Shown: piece after piece, positions 1-11,032 of the stretch
How the letters are laid out: the number at the start of each line of letters is the position of its first letter
How positions within the stretch are numbered: position 1 is the stretch's first letter
From: Symsagittifera roscoffensis
Lineage: Eukaryota > Xenacoelomorpha > Acoela > Convolutidae
Direction of reading: 5' to 3'
NCBI RefSeq assembly: GCF_963678635.1
Contig: NC_087071.1
Span: forward strand, 39,209,858 to 39,273,857
Length of the DNA stretch: 64,000 bases
Notes under the pieces: generated by a model
What the model was told of the DNA's origin: nothing
The model's database searches: none
Seen by the model: only the letters and a program-made list of their open reading frames with translations
Program-made: the position numbers and the translations under genes

Positions 1-1146
1 ATTCCTTGAGACCCTTCCTTCTGCTCCTTGCACTGCTTACCGGATAAGTTTTCCGCTCTGATCTCGAGACCCTTCTGGATTGAGCGCAAGTTAGCAATCA
101 TTTGCTTAAATACTCAAATAACCCTACAGTACAAGCACCAGAAACGGGCCGCAATTTTGATCGTAACAATCGTGTTTGATATAAATGCCTGCAACAACAT
201 ATATCTAACAACAGCAAATGGGAGGGTCGGATCACATCTCATCTGGGGGGATGATTTCTAATGACTTTAAATATTTATATTATTTTTCGGTTATTTCATT
301 ATGTTTCTTGGTTTTTCTTGGGTACTATATTACTTTTTGTTTCGTTTTTCGTATATCTTCAGGTGTTTTTGATCACATACCACTCAGGGAACGACGGAAC
401 AGCGAGTCCCTCCACCCTTCCTGATACGTGAATTTTCTGTCTTAACGTGGTTAAAAAACTAAACCCGGGAATCCGGAAGGATTCCGCTTTCCTGAATACC
501 CTTCCGCCAAGGCCTGTGCTAAGGGCCTTCTTTAAACATCCGCTCGACAAGATTCTCCTTGAGGTTAAGTTGTCCATGCATCTTGAAATCTTTTAACTTG
601 CTTTAGCCATTGGAGGTACTTCAATCAGTTTCATTTTCAAGTCTATTTCCACGAAGAACTTCGTTCAGCAGCTTCAGCCATTTACTTTTCTCGATTAGTT
701 TTTACCTGGCGATGGAGTTCATGTAGTCACTCTACACTTGACTCTTTGTTCACACTCATAGTGCGCAGACTCTAAAAAATCCACCTTTTTTGTATAGTCT
801 CTTTAATAAAGAAGGTAGAGGTTAATATAATTCTGGTCCTCCAAATAATTCATGGTTTTCCATAATTAACTTAATTTTCAAATTTTTTGAGACCAGTCAC
901 TCTCCTTAGAAATAGCAAAAATCGCAAACAAGCAGTAACCGCATTGGACTTTCCTGATTAAAAATCAATTATATTGGATTTTAACTATCAATCTTAATAA
1001 ATTGCGATCATGATCGATTATAATCGATTCGAACTGATTTTTTTTCCGATATTTTTGTATCAATATGATCCATTATAATCGGTTATGATCAATTATAACG
1101 GATTCTTTCTCAGAAATTGTTGTTGAAGTTTGTAACTTTTTTCATC

Positions 1147-1163
1147 GGGGGGGGGGGGGGGGG
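1147..1163. repeat. poly-G tract (17 G)
   Basis: Seventeen uninterrupted G residues stand in an otherwise AT-rich context. A tract like this can form quadruplex structure and is also a common place for assembly length errors. Confidence 0.95.
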
Positions 1164-1485
1164 CTAAACAGAAGTGCCACAAGAAAAAACAGCGAAAATG
1201 AAAATGATTTCGTGAATTGAAAAAGAATTTGTGATCATAGAAATCAAAGAAATTTGTGATCGTTAAAAAAAGAATTTGTGATCAAATATGTTTTTTATAG
1301 TGTTTGTGACCAATTTTGTTTGTGACCATTTAATTGACTTTTGTCGATGAAAATCTAGAGCGGGTAACTGATGATCATTTGAAATCCTACAGCCTGACTA
1401 TTACTTTTCAATAGAGACATGCGCGTTTCGTAGTGTTTATGACGAAAACGTTTGTAGTTCCCACTTTAGTACGATAGACACATTA

Positions 1486-2196
1486 GGCGCCAATATATAC
1501 TAATTTTGAAGGGGCAGGAGTTTATTTGAAGGGGCCATATTTTATTTGTTAGTATCTCTTTGTATTTTATATGGCGTGTGGGGGATGATTTTCATGAAAG
1601 TCTCAAAATTTATTATTATTTTTTTCATTTTAGTTTTTCATGTTGTTGCTGCTCCATTGACCTTACAAAGCAGTTGGAAAATTCAGGGCTCCACCCTAAC
1701 GCGAGCAGTCGAGTAATTTTCATTTGTCGTTTCTATCAAATTATTTTATTCCTTGTTAAATTCCTCCCTCGGCGAAGATGTTCGTAATTGTTGTCTGTTC
1801 GAGTTTTAAGCATTTTGGGTTTTCTCTGAAAATTGGGGTTCTTGAGTTTTTTCCTGAGCTACGCTTGATGTCAATCGTATAGGGGAGGAGTCTCATAGAG
1901 AAGGCTTTTAAAATTTCTAGCCAAATAGCACTGCTACTTCTTGATAGTTTTTTTTATTTCAAAGATACAAAAAACATGGAGCACTCTAATCAAGAGTGGC
2001 TTTTTATCTTGATCATAAAATTGGCCAACACCTATTGGTATAATCTCAGTTCTTAGCCTCATTTTCTTAGGGATTCGACACCCTCCCCCCAAAGGCTCCC
2101 CCCTTTGGTTCTTTTTATGAAACCCATTTTTGGCCGACCGACCCCAAAATTGTTCTAAAGGCGTCTTCGGCGCCAATATACACTAATTTTGAGGGG
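1486..2196. repeat. pair of ~28-bp direct repeats (mobile-element debris)
   Basis: The motif beginning GGCGCCAATATA and ending TAATTTTGA(A)GGGG occurs at 1,486-1,514 and again at 2,169-2,196, with two small differences. Spacing is about 680 bp. It may mark the two ends, or two copies, of a degraded transposable element. No protein remnant was seen between them. Confidence 0.5.
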
Positions 2197-2600
2197 AAAG
2201 CGCGCGCCGAAAAAACGCAATTATTTGGTTAACATTTTCAAAAAACACCTTTTTTGGACTGTTTTTTTCAAAATTCAAAATGTTTTTGAAAATCCGCACC
2301 CGCCCCTCGAGAAACTCCTAGATCCGCCCCTGCCTGTGATCTTTTTTTGTAAAGTTCAGCGGTTTTAATAAAGATTGCCATTTTAGTCACTTTGAGACCA
2401 AAAAACATGGAACACATGGTTTTTTTTCCTCATCGTTTTTGTCTCTGACAAAATACAAAACATCATAAGACTTATCATATATCAAACAATTTCAAAAAAC
2501 TGACCATGTTTGTAAATATGATTGCCCTTTCTGTTCAAAAACGGTTTTTTATCTTGATCAAAAAAATGGCCAGCTCCCATTGGTATAACCTCCGTTCTTT
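2000..2600. repeat. diverged ~57-bp direct repeat, two copies
   Basis: A block reading TTTTTATCTTGATCA followed by a GGCCA...ATTGGTATAA core and GTTCTT occurs at 2,000-2,055 and 2,544-2,600, with roughly one difference in five positions. It looks like two remnants of one dispersed repeat family. Confidence 0.5.
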
Positions 2601-2868
2601 CTTTTGTTTATTCAGCTTCATTCGGCCTAGAAAATTTGGCCTGATTTCGATTTCTACCGGCTTTATGGCTGATAATAAATCAATTAAATAATTTTGAAAT
2701 ATATTTGGCCCTTGTAATTTTCAGGGACGTTAATCCTTCTTTTTCCAACTCTTTTGGCTCAAAAGACGTCAGCTCAACTTTTTCTGATTTTACGTACCAC
2801 TTTGTAAATCTATTATTTACATATTCGTCACTTGTAATCGCCCTACTTGGTAAAAAGCCGAATAATTC

Positions 2869-2927
2869 TGTAGTATGGGCCATGTGAGAAAATTTTGGGC
2901 AATTTTGTAGTATGGGCCATGTGAGAA
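2869..2927. repeat. 37-bp-period tandem duplication
   Basis: The 22-bp string starting TGTAGTATGGGCC and ending GTGAGAA is present twice, at 2,869-2,890 and 2,906-2,927, without a difference. This is a small recent tandem duplication in non-coding DNA. Confidence 0.85.
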
Positions 2928-3177
2928 GCAGAAATAGACAATATTCTCCAGATTTTCAAATTCTCAGGTCTAAGTTCGCTTTTTAGATGCATTATAAAAG
3001 TAAATCTAGGTTTTTCTTACCTCAAGTCGAGGGTTATTTAGACTTAAGTGTTGTTAAAAGGATAATCAACGAGAATGTTCCAAAAATAACGATTGAAAAA
3101 ACTTGAACTTTGGTTATCAACTTGTAGGAAATTTTAAACTTAAGAACGAGTAGAAAGCAGTTTTAGACCAAAAATTG

Positions 3178-3540
3178 CTGATTATCAGCTGGTTTTTATA
3201 ATTAGTCACTTTTTTTTCTGGTTCGTTTTTAGTTTTTAGTTGATTGCCAAAACAGTTTTTAATTTGATAATCATCAGCAAATAATAAAAAAAGTTCACAA
3301 TTTTGAAAGTAATCATCAAAAACTGATGATTATCAGTTAATCGCTTCGATTTATAAAGTTTTGAGTTGATTAATTTCTGTTTGAATCCATTGCCTAAAAT
3401 AGCTTGTATATTGATAATCATCAGGCTTTTAATTTTTTTAAAGGTGACAAAAAACTGATGGCTTTTTGTTAATAGCCTTGCTTTTTGTAGTTTTCTATTA
3501 ATAAGTTAACCTGTCTAGTTTTTCATACTGATAAGCATCA
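3178..3540. repeat. cluster of TGATAATCATCA motifs on both strands
   Basis: The 12-mer TGATAATCATCA occurs at 3,265-3,276 and 3,412-3,423, and its reverse complement at 3,324-3,335. Shortened relatives occur at 3,179-3,187 (TGATTATCA) and about 3,526-3,536 (CTGATAAGCATCAG). The cluster is in AT-rich DNA with no open reading frame. It could be a cluster of protein-binding sites or a decayed repeat. Confidence 0.5.
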
Positions 3541-4090
3541 GAAAATTTGAAGATGATTTTCTACTAAACATTTTTTTTTCTTTACTTGTAATAATCTTTT
3601 TGATTCTTGATTTTTTTAAATAAAAAAAGATAGAAGGTCATATGTAGACCCCTGGATTGCCATCCTACAACAATTTTTCCTATCTTAGATCTTCTAATGA
3701 GAGTTGCAGGAAGCTTCCGCTATCTTATAAATGACTTATCAGAAAATTTTCTTAATTTTCTAACAGATAACACTCAATTTTGGAAAATTTTTAGATTTTT
3801 GCATGAGAAAATTTTTAGATAGTTGCTATAATGTATGGATTCCGATTAAAAATTTCCGCATCCAAAATTTTGGATTTCTCAATAAATCTTTTAGTTATAC
3901 GTAATTAGCGGTTTGAAATTATTTTGGAGATGAAAAAATTCAACTCTGACAAATCATGTAATTTGGCTGCGGTTTGTGAGGTTCAGAAATTTTATCGACA
4001 AAAATTCTAGTTATCAGCAAAAACAAACTTTACAAGTTAGTGGGTTTTTCAGAAAATTCATGTAGTAATACGAGTGGTCGGGCCTCTGAT

Positions 4091-4120
4091 TTCTTGTTAT
4101 TCTTGTTATTCTTGTTATTC
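4091..4120. repeat. 9-bp tandem repeat (TTCTTGTTA, three copies)
   Basis: TTCTTGTTA is repeated three times plus a partial unit. It is a short simple-sequence repeat in non-coding DNA. Confidence 0.85.
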
Positions 4121-5113
4121 AGCGGAAGACTTTTAAACTGGTTGTAAGACAAAAAATTGAAAATAAACCTGCAAAACAAATTTGAAAAATTTTTATGAGA
4201 AAAATTTCTATAGTATATTTTTCTTGTAAATTTAAAATAGCGACTTTTGGTCAACACGGGTCGTCTTAAAAACTGTTTTAAGCCCGGAACAGTTCAGATT
4301 TTTTCTTTTTTCAGATAAATTTTAGAAAATTGGTAAAACTCATAGTCTAGATTTAAAATTACAATTGTCAACTTTTGTTCGCGAATCCCTGAAAAAGTTT
4401 GAGTTCAATCTAGAATTTCAGTCAGAGAGAAATTTTGTTTTAGGTTTGATTATTTTAAATTTCTGGCAGCAAACATTTTTAGGTTCTGACTAAAAAATTT
4501 TTCATTGTTTAATTTCTACTAAAAAGAATAAATAATATGATATTCAAAGCTCTAAGAGCTTTCAAGACGCAGCAAATAAATAAAATAACTTGCAAATTCT
4601 TACGAAGAAAAGTTTAAAATCTTACAAAATAAACATTCAAAATTGCCACGGAAAGCTACTGTATCCGGCTTTCCGATTTATAAATTGCTAAATGCAGTTT
4701 CATCTGAATGCTGCCCCTTTTGAAAGACAATGAACTAATTTTGCTTAATTTTCAAGATGATTTATGTTTTTAACTCAGTGGTTCAATTTTGAAAAGATGA
4801 AATCGCAGAAGCCTAAGCATCTGTTCGCCAGAGTAAAATTTTGAAGTTTGATAATTGTTTACATCGTGTTGGCCTAATTTTAAAGCATGCTCCTTTAATT
4901 TCGCGCAGATTTTAATCGTTCGTATTGTCTCATGATGAAAGTCTTTCTAAGAGTCTGAAAACCATTGGTGCGCTAATTGAAAACAGTTTCAATGGCATGA
5001 ATTTATGCGTCAGTCAAAACCATTTTTTCAGAAGCACCCAATGACAAAAGGGTCAAAAACTAGCTTCACAGAAATCGACATATGTATCAGAACAAAAGTC
5101 CCATTTTTTCAAG

Positions 5114-5248
5114 TATAAAAACCTCGTTCACGCTATCTTAATTCATTCGAACACAATTTTTATTCTTGAACAATCAAAATACTATTTTTGTGTCTTAGTA
5201 TTTCTCAATTTTTCAAAAACAAGGCGGTTTTCATCCTATAAGGTAAGT
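5114..5248 (+). promoter_or_regulatory. candidate core promoter and 5' non-coding exon with splice donor
   Basis: TATAAAAA at 5,114-5,121 is followed about 30 bp later by a possible start region (TTCATTCGA) and then by a consensus splice donor, AAG|GTAAGT, with the intron starting at 5,243. No start codon in a useful frame lies between them. The dermatopontin-like start codon at 7,575 is directly preceded by a splice-acceptor sequence (TGTGATTCCAG). A 5' untranslated exon here, joined over a ~2.3-kb intron to 7,575, is therefore plausible. This is inference from motifs; transcript data would be needed. Confidence 0.35.
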
Positions 5249-7574
5249 AGTTTTTGATTTTGCTTGAAAGCTTTTGTATGTATGAGCTATGCAAACAATT
5301 TCAGCGGTCCATCGGAGCGAGACTCCTTGTTTTTGGTTTGAAATTACTCTCGGAATATTATTTAAATGCATCCGCTCCGTGTTAGCTGCCCGAACCCTAG
5401 AAAAATTTTTAGTCTGAACTTTCTGTGTTTTCTGCACAGAAATTATTTATTATTTAAATAACAATAGAGATATGCAAAAACAGGAGCAAAATCGAAAATC
5501 AGTTTACTGCTCAACCGCAGCGAGATAAACAAGCTTCGAGTATGCACAATAGCCGTGACAAAACATTGCAAACAAACACTTGTTATAACATTTGTTGAGG
5601 GTTGCCTTGCATTAGATTGCTAAAACTATTTGGAAGTAACTGGTCATGTATAGGACTTAGCGGTTACCACAACCAGCTATCCAATAGTAGATAGATGATT
5701 CGAGACCCACCCGGAGATTTTTTTTCTATCTCTGATCAAGAATTTGATGAGAATTAGACATATTTCAGAAAATTCCTGCTTGTTTAAACATTAAAAAAGT
5801 TTGGCCAGATATTTAAGATTTGAAGTTAAGTGTTGGTTAAGAAATTGGTTGGAAACATTAGACATTTTTTCAACTAGTGCATTGATAAGGAATCAGGATA
5901 GAAAACAATCTCTCCGTCTCTCTCTCTCTCTCTCTCTCTCCCTCTGTCCAGAATATAAAATTCACTTGTTTCCTTGAACAAATTTTTTGTTTCCAGCGAG
6001 TCATAGTTATCGCAAAAAGAAACGCAAAATTTCAAATTTTGGAAAATTAAATGATACTTCTCAGACTAAAATCACTTCAGCGAAATTACATTTTACTTTT
6101 TTCTGCACAAAGAGTTTTTTTTTGTTTATTGATAATTTTACAGTATAATTGAAAACAATTTTTAGCAGTTGTAGCGAACCTCTACACACCGAAAATGCTT
6201 ATCATACAATTCCATATATCAAGTGTGTGGGAAATTTTTTTTTGTTTTTTTTTAACCGCAAATCGAATTTTGTACGCAAGCAAACATTTTCCGAAAAAGA
6301 AATTCTTTTTGCATGCAAACTTTAATATTTTGTGTGCATAACATAACCTGGATCCACTAGTGTTGGGGTTTTTTTTCCTTTTCGCTATATGGTTTTTTTC
6401 AAAAACGCTGAAAATTCCTAGTTCTTTTGTATGGCGTGTTTATGTATGCCTTGATCAATGTGTGATAATTTAAAAATTCATAATTAAAATAATCGTCGTT
6501 GAAAAATATCGCTAAATTTTAAAAGTTTGTTATTTTTTTATGTCAATTATGAAAGACAGCTCGAAGACAATTCAGGTCGTTTTTTATGCATTGTAGGTGC
6601 TTCGAGTAAACCAAGGTCTTTGTCACTTTTTTGCTTACAAACACCACCAACATTTTTCAAAAATTAAACTTAGAAACAAAAAATCAATTTTTTGGTTGAT
6701 GGAAAAACACCTACAAGTTTCATATAGGGAAAAATGCTTGTCATAGAGTTTTCATACAATTTTCTGTACGTATGGAATTGTATAAAATTGTACGACAAGA
6801 AGTTTCTCATATTTGCAAATTTTATAATAAGAAGTTATGGTCAACCCGGGGGGCTATGGGGTTTTCCTTCACCATTACGATACCAAACCTTGATAGCAGA
6901 GTGTGCATAGATTTTTGTATTTATGTCTGGCGAATCCGTAGAAGAGCCGTAAAACATATATAAAAACGCGAGTAAAACCCACTTATTGAAATGCTGCGGA
7001 ATTTCCGAACACATATCTTATAACTTTGCTAGTGCCAATATAGCATAAGCGCGAATATAGCAAGTGTAAGAAGCTTTTTCAGTACATTTTTCAGCAGTTT
7101 TAAGCGGGTTCAGCAATTTCAGCTTGAAGTTGGAAATATAATTCGTTCCGCAAAACTGTAAGCGGATTGAAATTGGTGGACTCAGCAAAACGTTAGCGAA
7201 CCGGACTTAGGAAATGAAAACGGATTATGCCAATTTGCATTGATAGTGATTTTTATTGAATAATGCTGCAAAAAAGTTTCGGTTTCTGCAACTTTTTTCT
7301 GGAATCCAAAAGTTTTGCTGCAAGCAATCTGAACTATAATTTGAATAATTATCTCTGGTTTCAGCCTCAAAAACGCACACAGCCTCAAAGTTTTTTTAAA
7401 AAAAACGACTTGATGTGGATTCCACTGAAAGTTGTTTTAAAAGAGATGCAGCGGATTCCCTTTAAAGTTCTAAAAAATAGTTTCGCTTCGCACCGCTCGT
7501 TGTTTTGCGTTGTGCGTAAAAGTTATCATTTTTGTACAGTTGCTAAATATGAGACAATTGTTGTGTGATTCCAG
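5249..7574 (+). other. non-coding stretch, possible 5' intron of the dermatopontin-like gene
   Basis: No coding region is recognised. If the donor at 5,243 is real, this is an intron ending in the acceptor at 7,574. A second TATA-like site (TATATAAAAAC) lies at about 6,955-6,965 and could be an alternative, closer promoter. A CT-rich simple repeat sits at 5,911-5,941. Confidence 0.35.
5911..5941. repeat. (TC)n microsatellite
   Basis: About thirteen TC dinucleotides in a row, introduced by TCTCCGTC. Simple-sequence repeat, no coding content. Confidence 0.95.
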
Positions 7575-7919
7575 ATGACTCGCAGCGTGATGCTCCTGTT
7601 TGCATCATTTGCTTCACTAGCTGGGCTCTGTTTCTGTGGTTGGAAGAACGGCTTTGATCGCAAATTGGATTTCTCCTGCCCACCGAACAACTACATCTAT
7701 AAAATCTTTAGCAAACACTCCAACACTTGCGAGGATAGAAAATGGGATTTTGGTTGCCGAAAGGGCCCCGTGACAGACAACTGTTATTGGACAAGGTACC
7801 GAAACGAATACGACGCCGAACTTAACTACAAGGCTCCCTGGAATACTGTAATAACCGGAATGAGGTCGATTCACAGCAACAAAAAAGAGGACAGAAGATA
7901 TGCTTTCAGATACTGCAAG
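7575..7919 (+). CDS. dermatopontin-like secreted protein, first coding exon
   Basis: 115 codons start with a signal peptide (hydrophobic residues about 5-20, cleavage near FCG). It continues as a dermatopontin-type domain: the WKNGFD opening, a CPPNNYI segment, and two DR-x-aromatic motifs (DRKWDF near residue 56, DRRYAF near 106), each preceded by a HSN-type turn, plus paired cysteines. Dermatopontins are extracellular matrix proteins that bind other matrix components and are widespread in invertebrates. The exon ends at RYCK|GTAATT, leaving the intron in phase 0. The ATG follows a splice-acceptor-like TTCCAG, so an upstream untranslated exon or leader addition is possible. The open frame runs on into the intron to 7,970, but the donor is the better boundary because the next exon resumes the family pattern. 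Confidence 0.8.
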
Positions 7920-8463
7920 GTAATTTCTCATCATAATACTCCAAAAGTCTTAGTTGTTTGTCGACAGTGAAATTTTGTGAAGTTTATAAGCAACTGAAAA
8001 CAACAAGGTTTTCAGATTCTCGACACTAGTATGGACAAAAAGTGGCCAACTGCCGAGGAAATTTTTTCGTTGGTCGGATGATTAAATTGATTTTATTTTT
8101 TTAAGCAGTAGATTATTTATTCGATCTTTATCAGAAAGTCATTACAATTTTAAAAGTAAAACCTATAAAAAACTGACGTAATGTCTCCAAAACCGACATG
8201 TAGACCTTAATGAAGAAAAATAGCCCTAAATCTTTCGTAGAATGTGGCTATGGATTTTTTTGAGTAAAAATTGAAAGTTGTTAGCATTCTTGTGAAGTGA
8301 TCATGACTACTAATAGAAGTCAGTAGAAAGTGTAATCAGCTTAATAATAACTTGCTCGAAGCCTTTAAATAATGTCGTGCTAATTTTTTTGAAGTAAGAT
8401 TTGACAATGACTGCCGAAAATTTGTCTTCGTATAATCAATGGAAGGTCATATGTTGTTATCAG
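7920..8463 (+). other. intron of the dermatopontin-like gene
   Basis: Starts GTAATT after a phase-0 codon and ends TTGTTATCAG. It is AT-rich and lacks coding signal. The boundaries rest on the match of both flanking exons to the dermatopontin domain. Confidence 0.6.
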
Positions 8464-8597
8464 GCTGAGGCCAAATATTCGATGGTGGACCAGATTGGAA
8501 CTGGCTTCCGAAACGAATACGATGAGTATTTGAGCTATAAAACTCCGAACAACTTTGCTCTTGTGGGTGTGTATAGTGAGCACAGCAATTTTAAAGA
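8464..8597 (+). CDS. dermatopontin-like protein, internal exon (gene incomplete)
   Basis: Follows the acceptor TTATCAG and continues the domain with GTGFRNEYDEYLSYKTPNN, which parallels YRNEYDAELNYKAPWN of the first exon, and then YSEHSNFK. It ends at AAAGA|GTAAGT, a consensus donor, leaving phase 2. In this family the next residues should be D/E-R-x-aromatic. I could not find a convincing following exon before the repeats at 10.5 kb, so the 3' end lies beyond an intron interrupted by mobile elements, or the gene is broken. Confidence 0.7.
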
Positions 8598-10566
8598 GTA
8601 AGTAGACAAGTTTGTTATATTTGGGGAGAACAGATTGAGAAAAAGTTTCAACATCTGTGAAATCATTGAGTTTGCCAAATTTGTTAGATGTTGCTTTGCA
8701 TTGAGTTTCTTTTTGATAATTTTGATGATAGCGTTTGGATATAAAAATTATGAATAACAATCTGATGTTTAATTTAGCGTTAAGTATTCCGGATTGAACA
8801 GAATGCTTGTCAACCAATTTAAATTTGTTTAAATAATGTTTATCATATAAACAACCCCACAAAGTCTGTAACAAAAAAAATTGTATGCAAATAGCTTGAT
8901 TAGTTTTTCTTTTATATTCAGAATATTTTGAAATTATTTTTCTATGAATGGAAATGTTGACTAGCCTTTTTCCATGAATTGAATTTCAAAAATAATTATT
9001 TTGATTCACTTTGTAACTATGCATGGTGGCATAAAACTTGAGGTTGGAAAGCTTTTTCAAGTAAGAAGTCACAGAAGCAAGTGGCAAAAACCGTTTTCGC
9101 ATATTTCGTATTTGGAGAATCACAATTTAAGTTACAGTAATTGTTTTACTTAGACTTTCTAAGAAATTACGTTAAAAGTTGAAAGCATCCATCTCGAGAA
9201 ACACTGACTGTGAAAAATATGGTTTGTCTTTTTTTGACAGAATTAGTTTATTTTTAATTTTAAAAAAACGAGACAATTGTGTGTGAATAATTCTGAACTA
9301 TACGTGATGGACAAAAATTTAAAAGTTTGCGCGCCTTTTTTTGGGAATATTTCGTTTTAGCTTAGAAATAACTTCACAATTGAAAAAGGAACAAAAACTT
9401 TTTCTCAGTTTTGAAGTAATAATTATTTTCTATGGAAATTGGTTGTTATACAATTATGATAATTGAGAAGTTTTTTCAATGAAGCATTTTTTTGCTCGTT
9501 TAACATACCCCCCGAAGGTAGTTTAGTTGGATGGCGTGTTTAGTTGAGGAATGGATTTTTCTGCTTATCAGAACGAAGAGTGTTACACTCAGCGTTATAA
9601 GCAAATTTAATCAGAAACAAGAATGCTCGTATATCAGGGCAAAGCCTTGAATGTTGCGACTGTCCTTTAATTCATATCGAATTGTTCATATCGAATAGAA
9701 ATATTCCGTTTTCTTCATAAGTCGGAACAAAAAAACCTGGAGTGGTAAATCTTAACTTCGAAGAGTTTAACTAGTGAAAGATTTTAACTAAACTATGCAG
9801 CGAGAAGGATAATTTCTTTATCTCAGCCAGGCTCTCCAACTTTTTTTAACACCACTAATTAGAATCAGAAGTATTTCTTTGGATTGTGCATTATAACACT
9901 GCCATATAATAAATTTCATTTAGGGATCGAATATTTGCCTTCAGAATTGCACAATTCATGAAAAAATGAGCACAAGGACTGCAAGGAACTCCCCCACGGG
10001 TCGATAAGAAACACGGGATTGGTCTGGCTATGTAACCCCACGGAATTGCAACCACTCGATCAAATTTGCTAACCACAATTTTTGCACACATAATTGAGAA
10101 AAAAAATTACAGAAACTTTCCATTCTTTGATTTCATTTTTTTCAACGTTAATTTTTCATTATATCAACAAAAATACGAGGTAAAACATTTGCACAAAAAA
10201 TGGAAAAAAATTGAAAAGTAGATTTTCCGCAAATTATATACGACGCAATCTCTGAACAGATCAATCATTCACAGTGTGACGTGTAATCGATGGTTATGGA
10301 TACACCCTGAATTGGTTGAGGAATGAAAAAAATAAACAAAGCAAATAAATCTTGTTTCAGCTCTTGATGATTTCTTGTTGTAGTAGGCGCAAGAAGCAGG
10401 GATCTTAGTAGTGGCAACCTTGTTTCTTAGATTTATATTTATAAAATTCAATGTACAAACGAAATCTTAAAAACTGTCGGAAAACTTTTCTTTCGTCTAT
10501 AGAAAATTCAATTTCCCAGTTAGGGATGCACCCAAAAGACTAGCAAAATTTAGTCAATCAGTCATG
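8598..10566. other. non-coding stretch, no gene seen
   Basis: AT-rich DNA without a supported exon. An acceptor-like TTATCAG at about 9,563-9,570 is followed by a short frame beginning NEECYTQRYKQI before a stop. It does not match the expected DR-x-aromatic continuation, so I do not call it an exon. At 10,428-10,465 a 38-bp segment resembles 16,503-16,540 inside the duplicated unit. Confidence 0.5.
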
Positions 10567-10988
10567 AAAAACGTTAAATTCGTGAAAATCTATCGAGTGA
10601 ATCAAATGCAAAGGTCTTCCCACATCAAAATCAAATCTTAAAACTTTTCTTAAAAGAATCTTACAGCATCTTAAAAAATTAGGCTCTGAGAACTTAACAA
10701 GGAAAGGACTTTTCCTATAAGACAGTTGCAACATTGTGATTTTTTTTTTACACGAAAGGTGTTAGATAAGGTTTTTTCGTGCAAAAATTTTAAAACTTTT
10801 TTTCTTGTCAGAAGTTTCTTAATACCCGTTTGAAATTTCTCCTCAGCTCAGAGTCCAAACGCGGTAACTCGTAGAATGCAAAAAAACGCGTTTTGCTACG
10901 TGAGTTTACCAACAAAATCAACCTCTCGTGTTTTTAGCGGAAACAAAGTCATTCAAAGTTTTATTGCCAGTGTCTAAAAACACCAGCG

Positions 10989-11032
10989 AGATGGCTCGAC
11001 AAGATCAGTTTCCCTGACTTGTCGAGCCATCT
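10989..11032. repeat. perfect 15-bp inverted repeat at the broken pol end
   Basis: AGATGGCTCGACAAG (10,989-11,003) and its exact reverse complement (11,018-11,032) flank a 14-nt spacer. The right arm is genuine pol sequence encoding the RWLDKSG segment. The left arm lies where homology to intact pol stops. This looks like a fold-back break or a template switch that ended the element. The same structure is in copy 2 at about 23,912-23,955. Confidence 0.85.

Larger units (their letters stand above)
1..5113. other. AT-rich non-coding stretch
   Basis: No coding region is recognised. All open frames are short, AT-driven and lack any family motif. The stretch holds homopolymer and short-motif repeats, listed separately, and poly-A/poly-T-rich DNA like an intergenic region or a long intron. 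A run of quasi-palindromic GATC/ATAATCG motifs lies at about 1,005-1,105, and ATTTGTGATC is repeated at about 1,225-1,300. Confidence 0.6.

Noticed and set aside
8380..8874. 164-codon minus-strand frame
   Set aside because: It lies antisense to the dermatopontin-like exon and intron and has no motif; a shadow frame.
9540..9620. Third dermatopontin exon after the acceptor-like TTATCAG near 9,565
   Set aside because: None of the frames gives the expected D/E-R-x-aromatic motif before a stop.
9891..10091. 66-codon minus-strand frame
   Set aside because: No motif, no splice context, typical chance frame.
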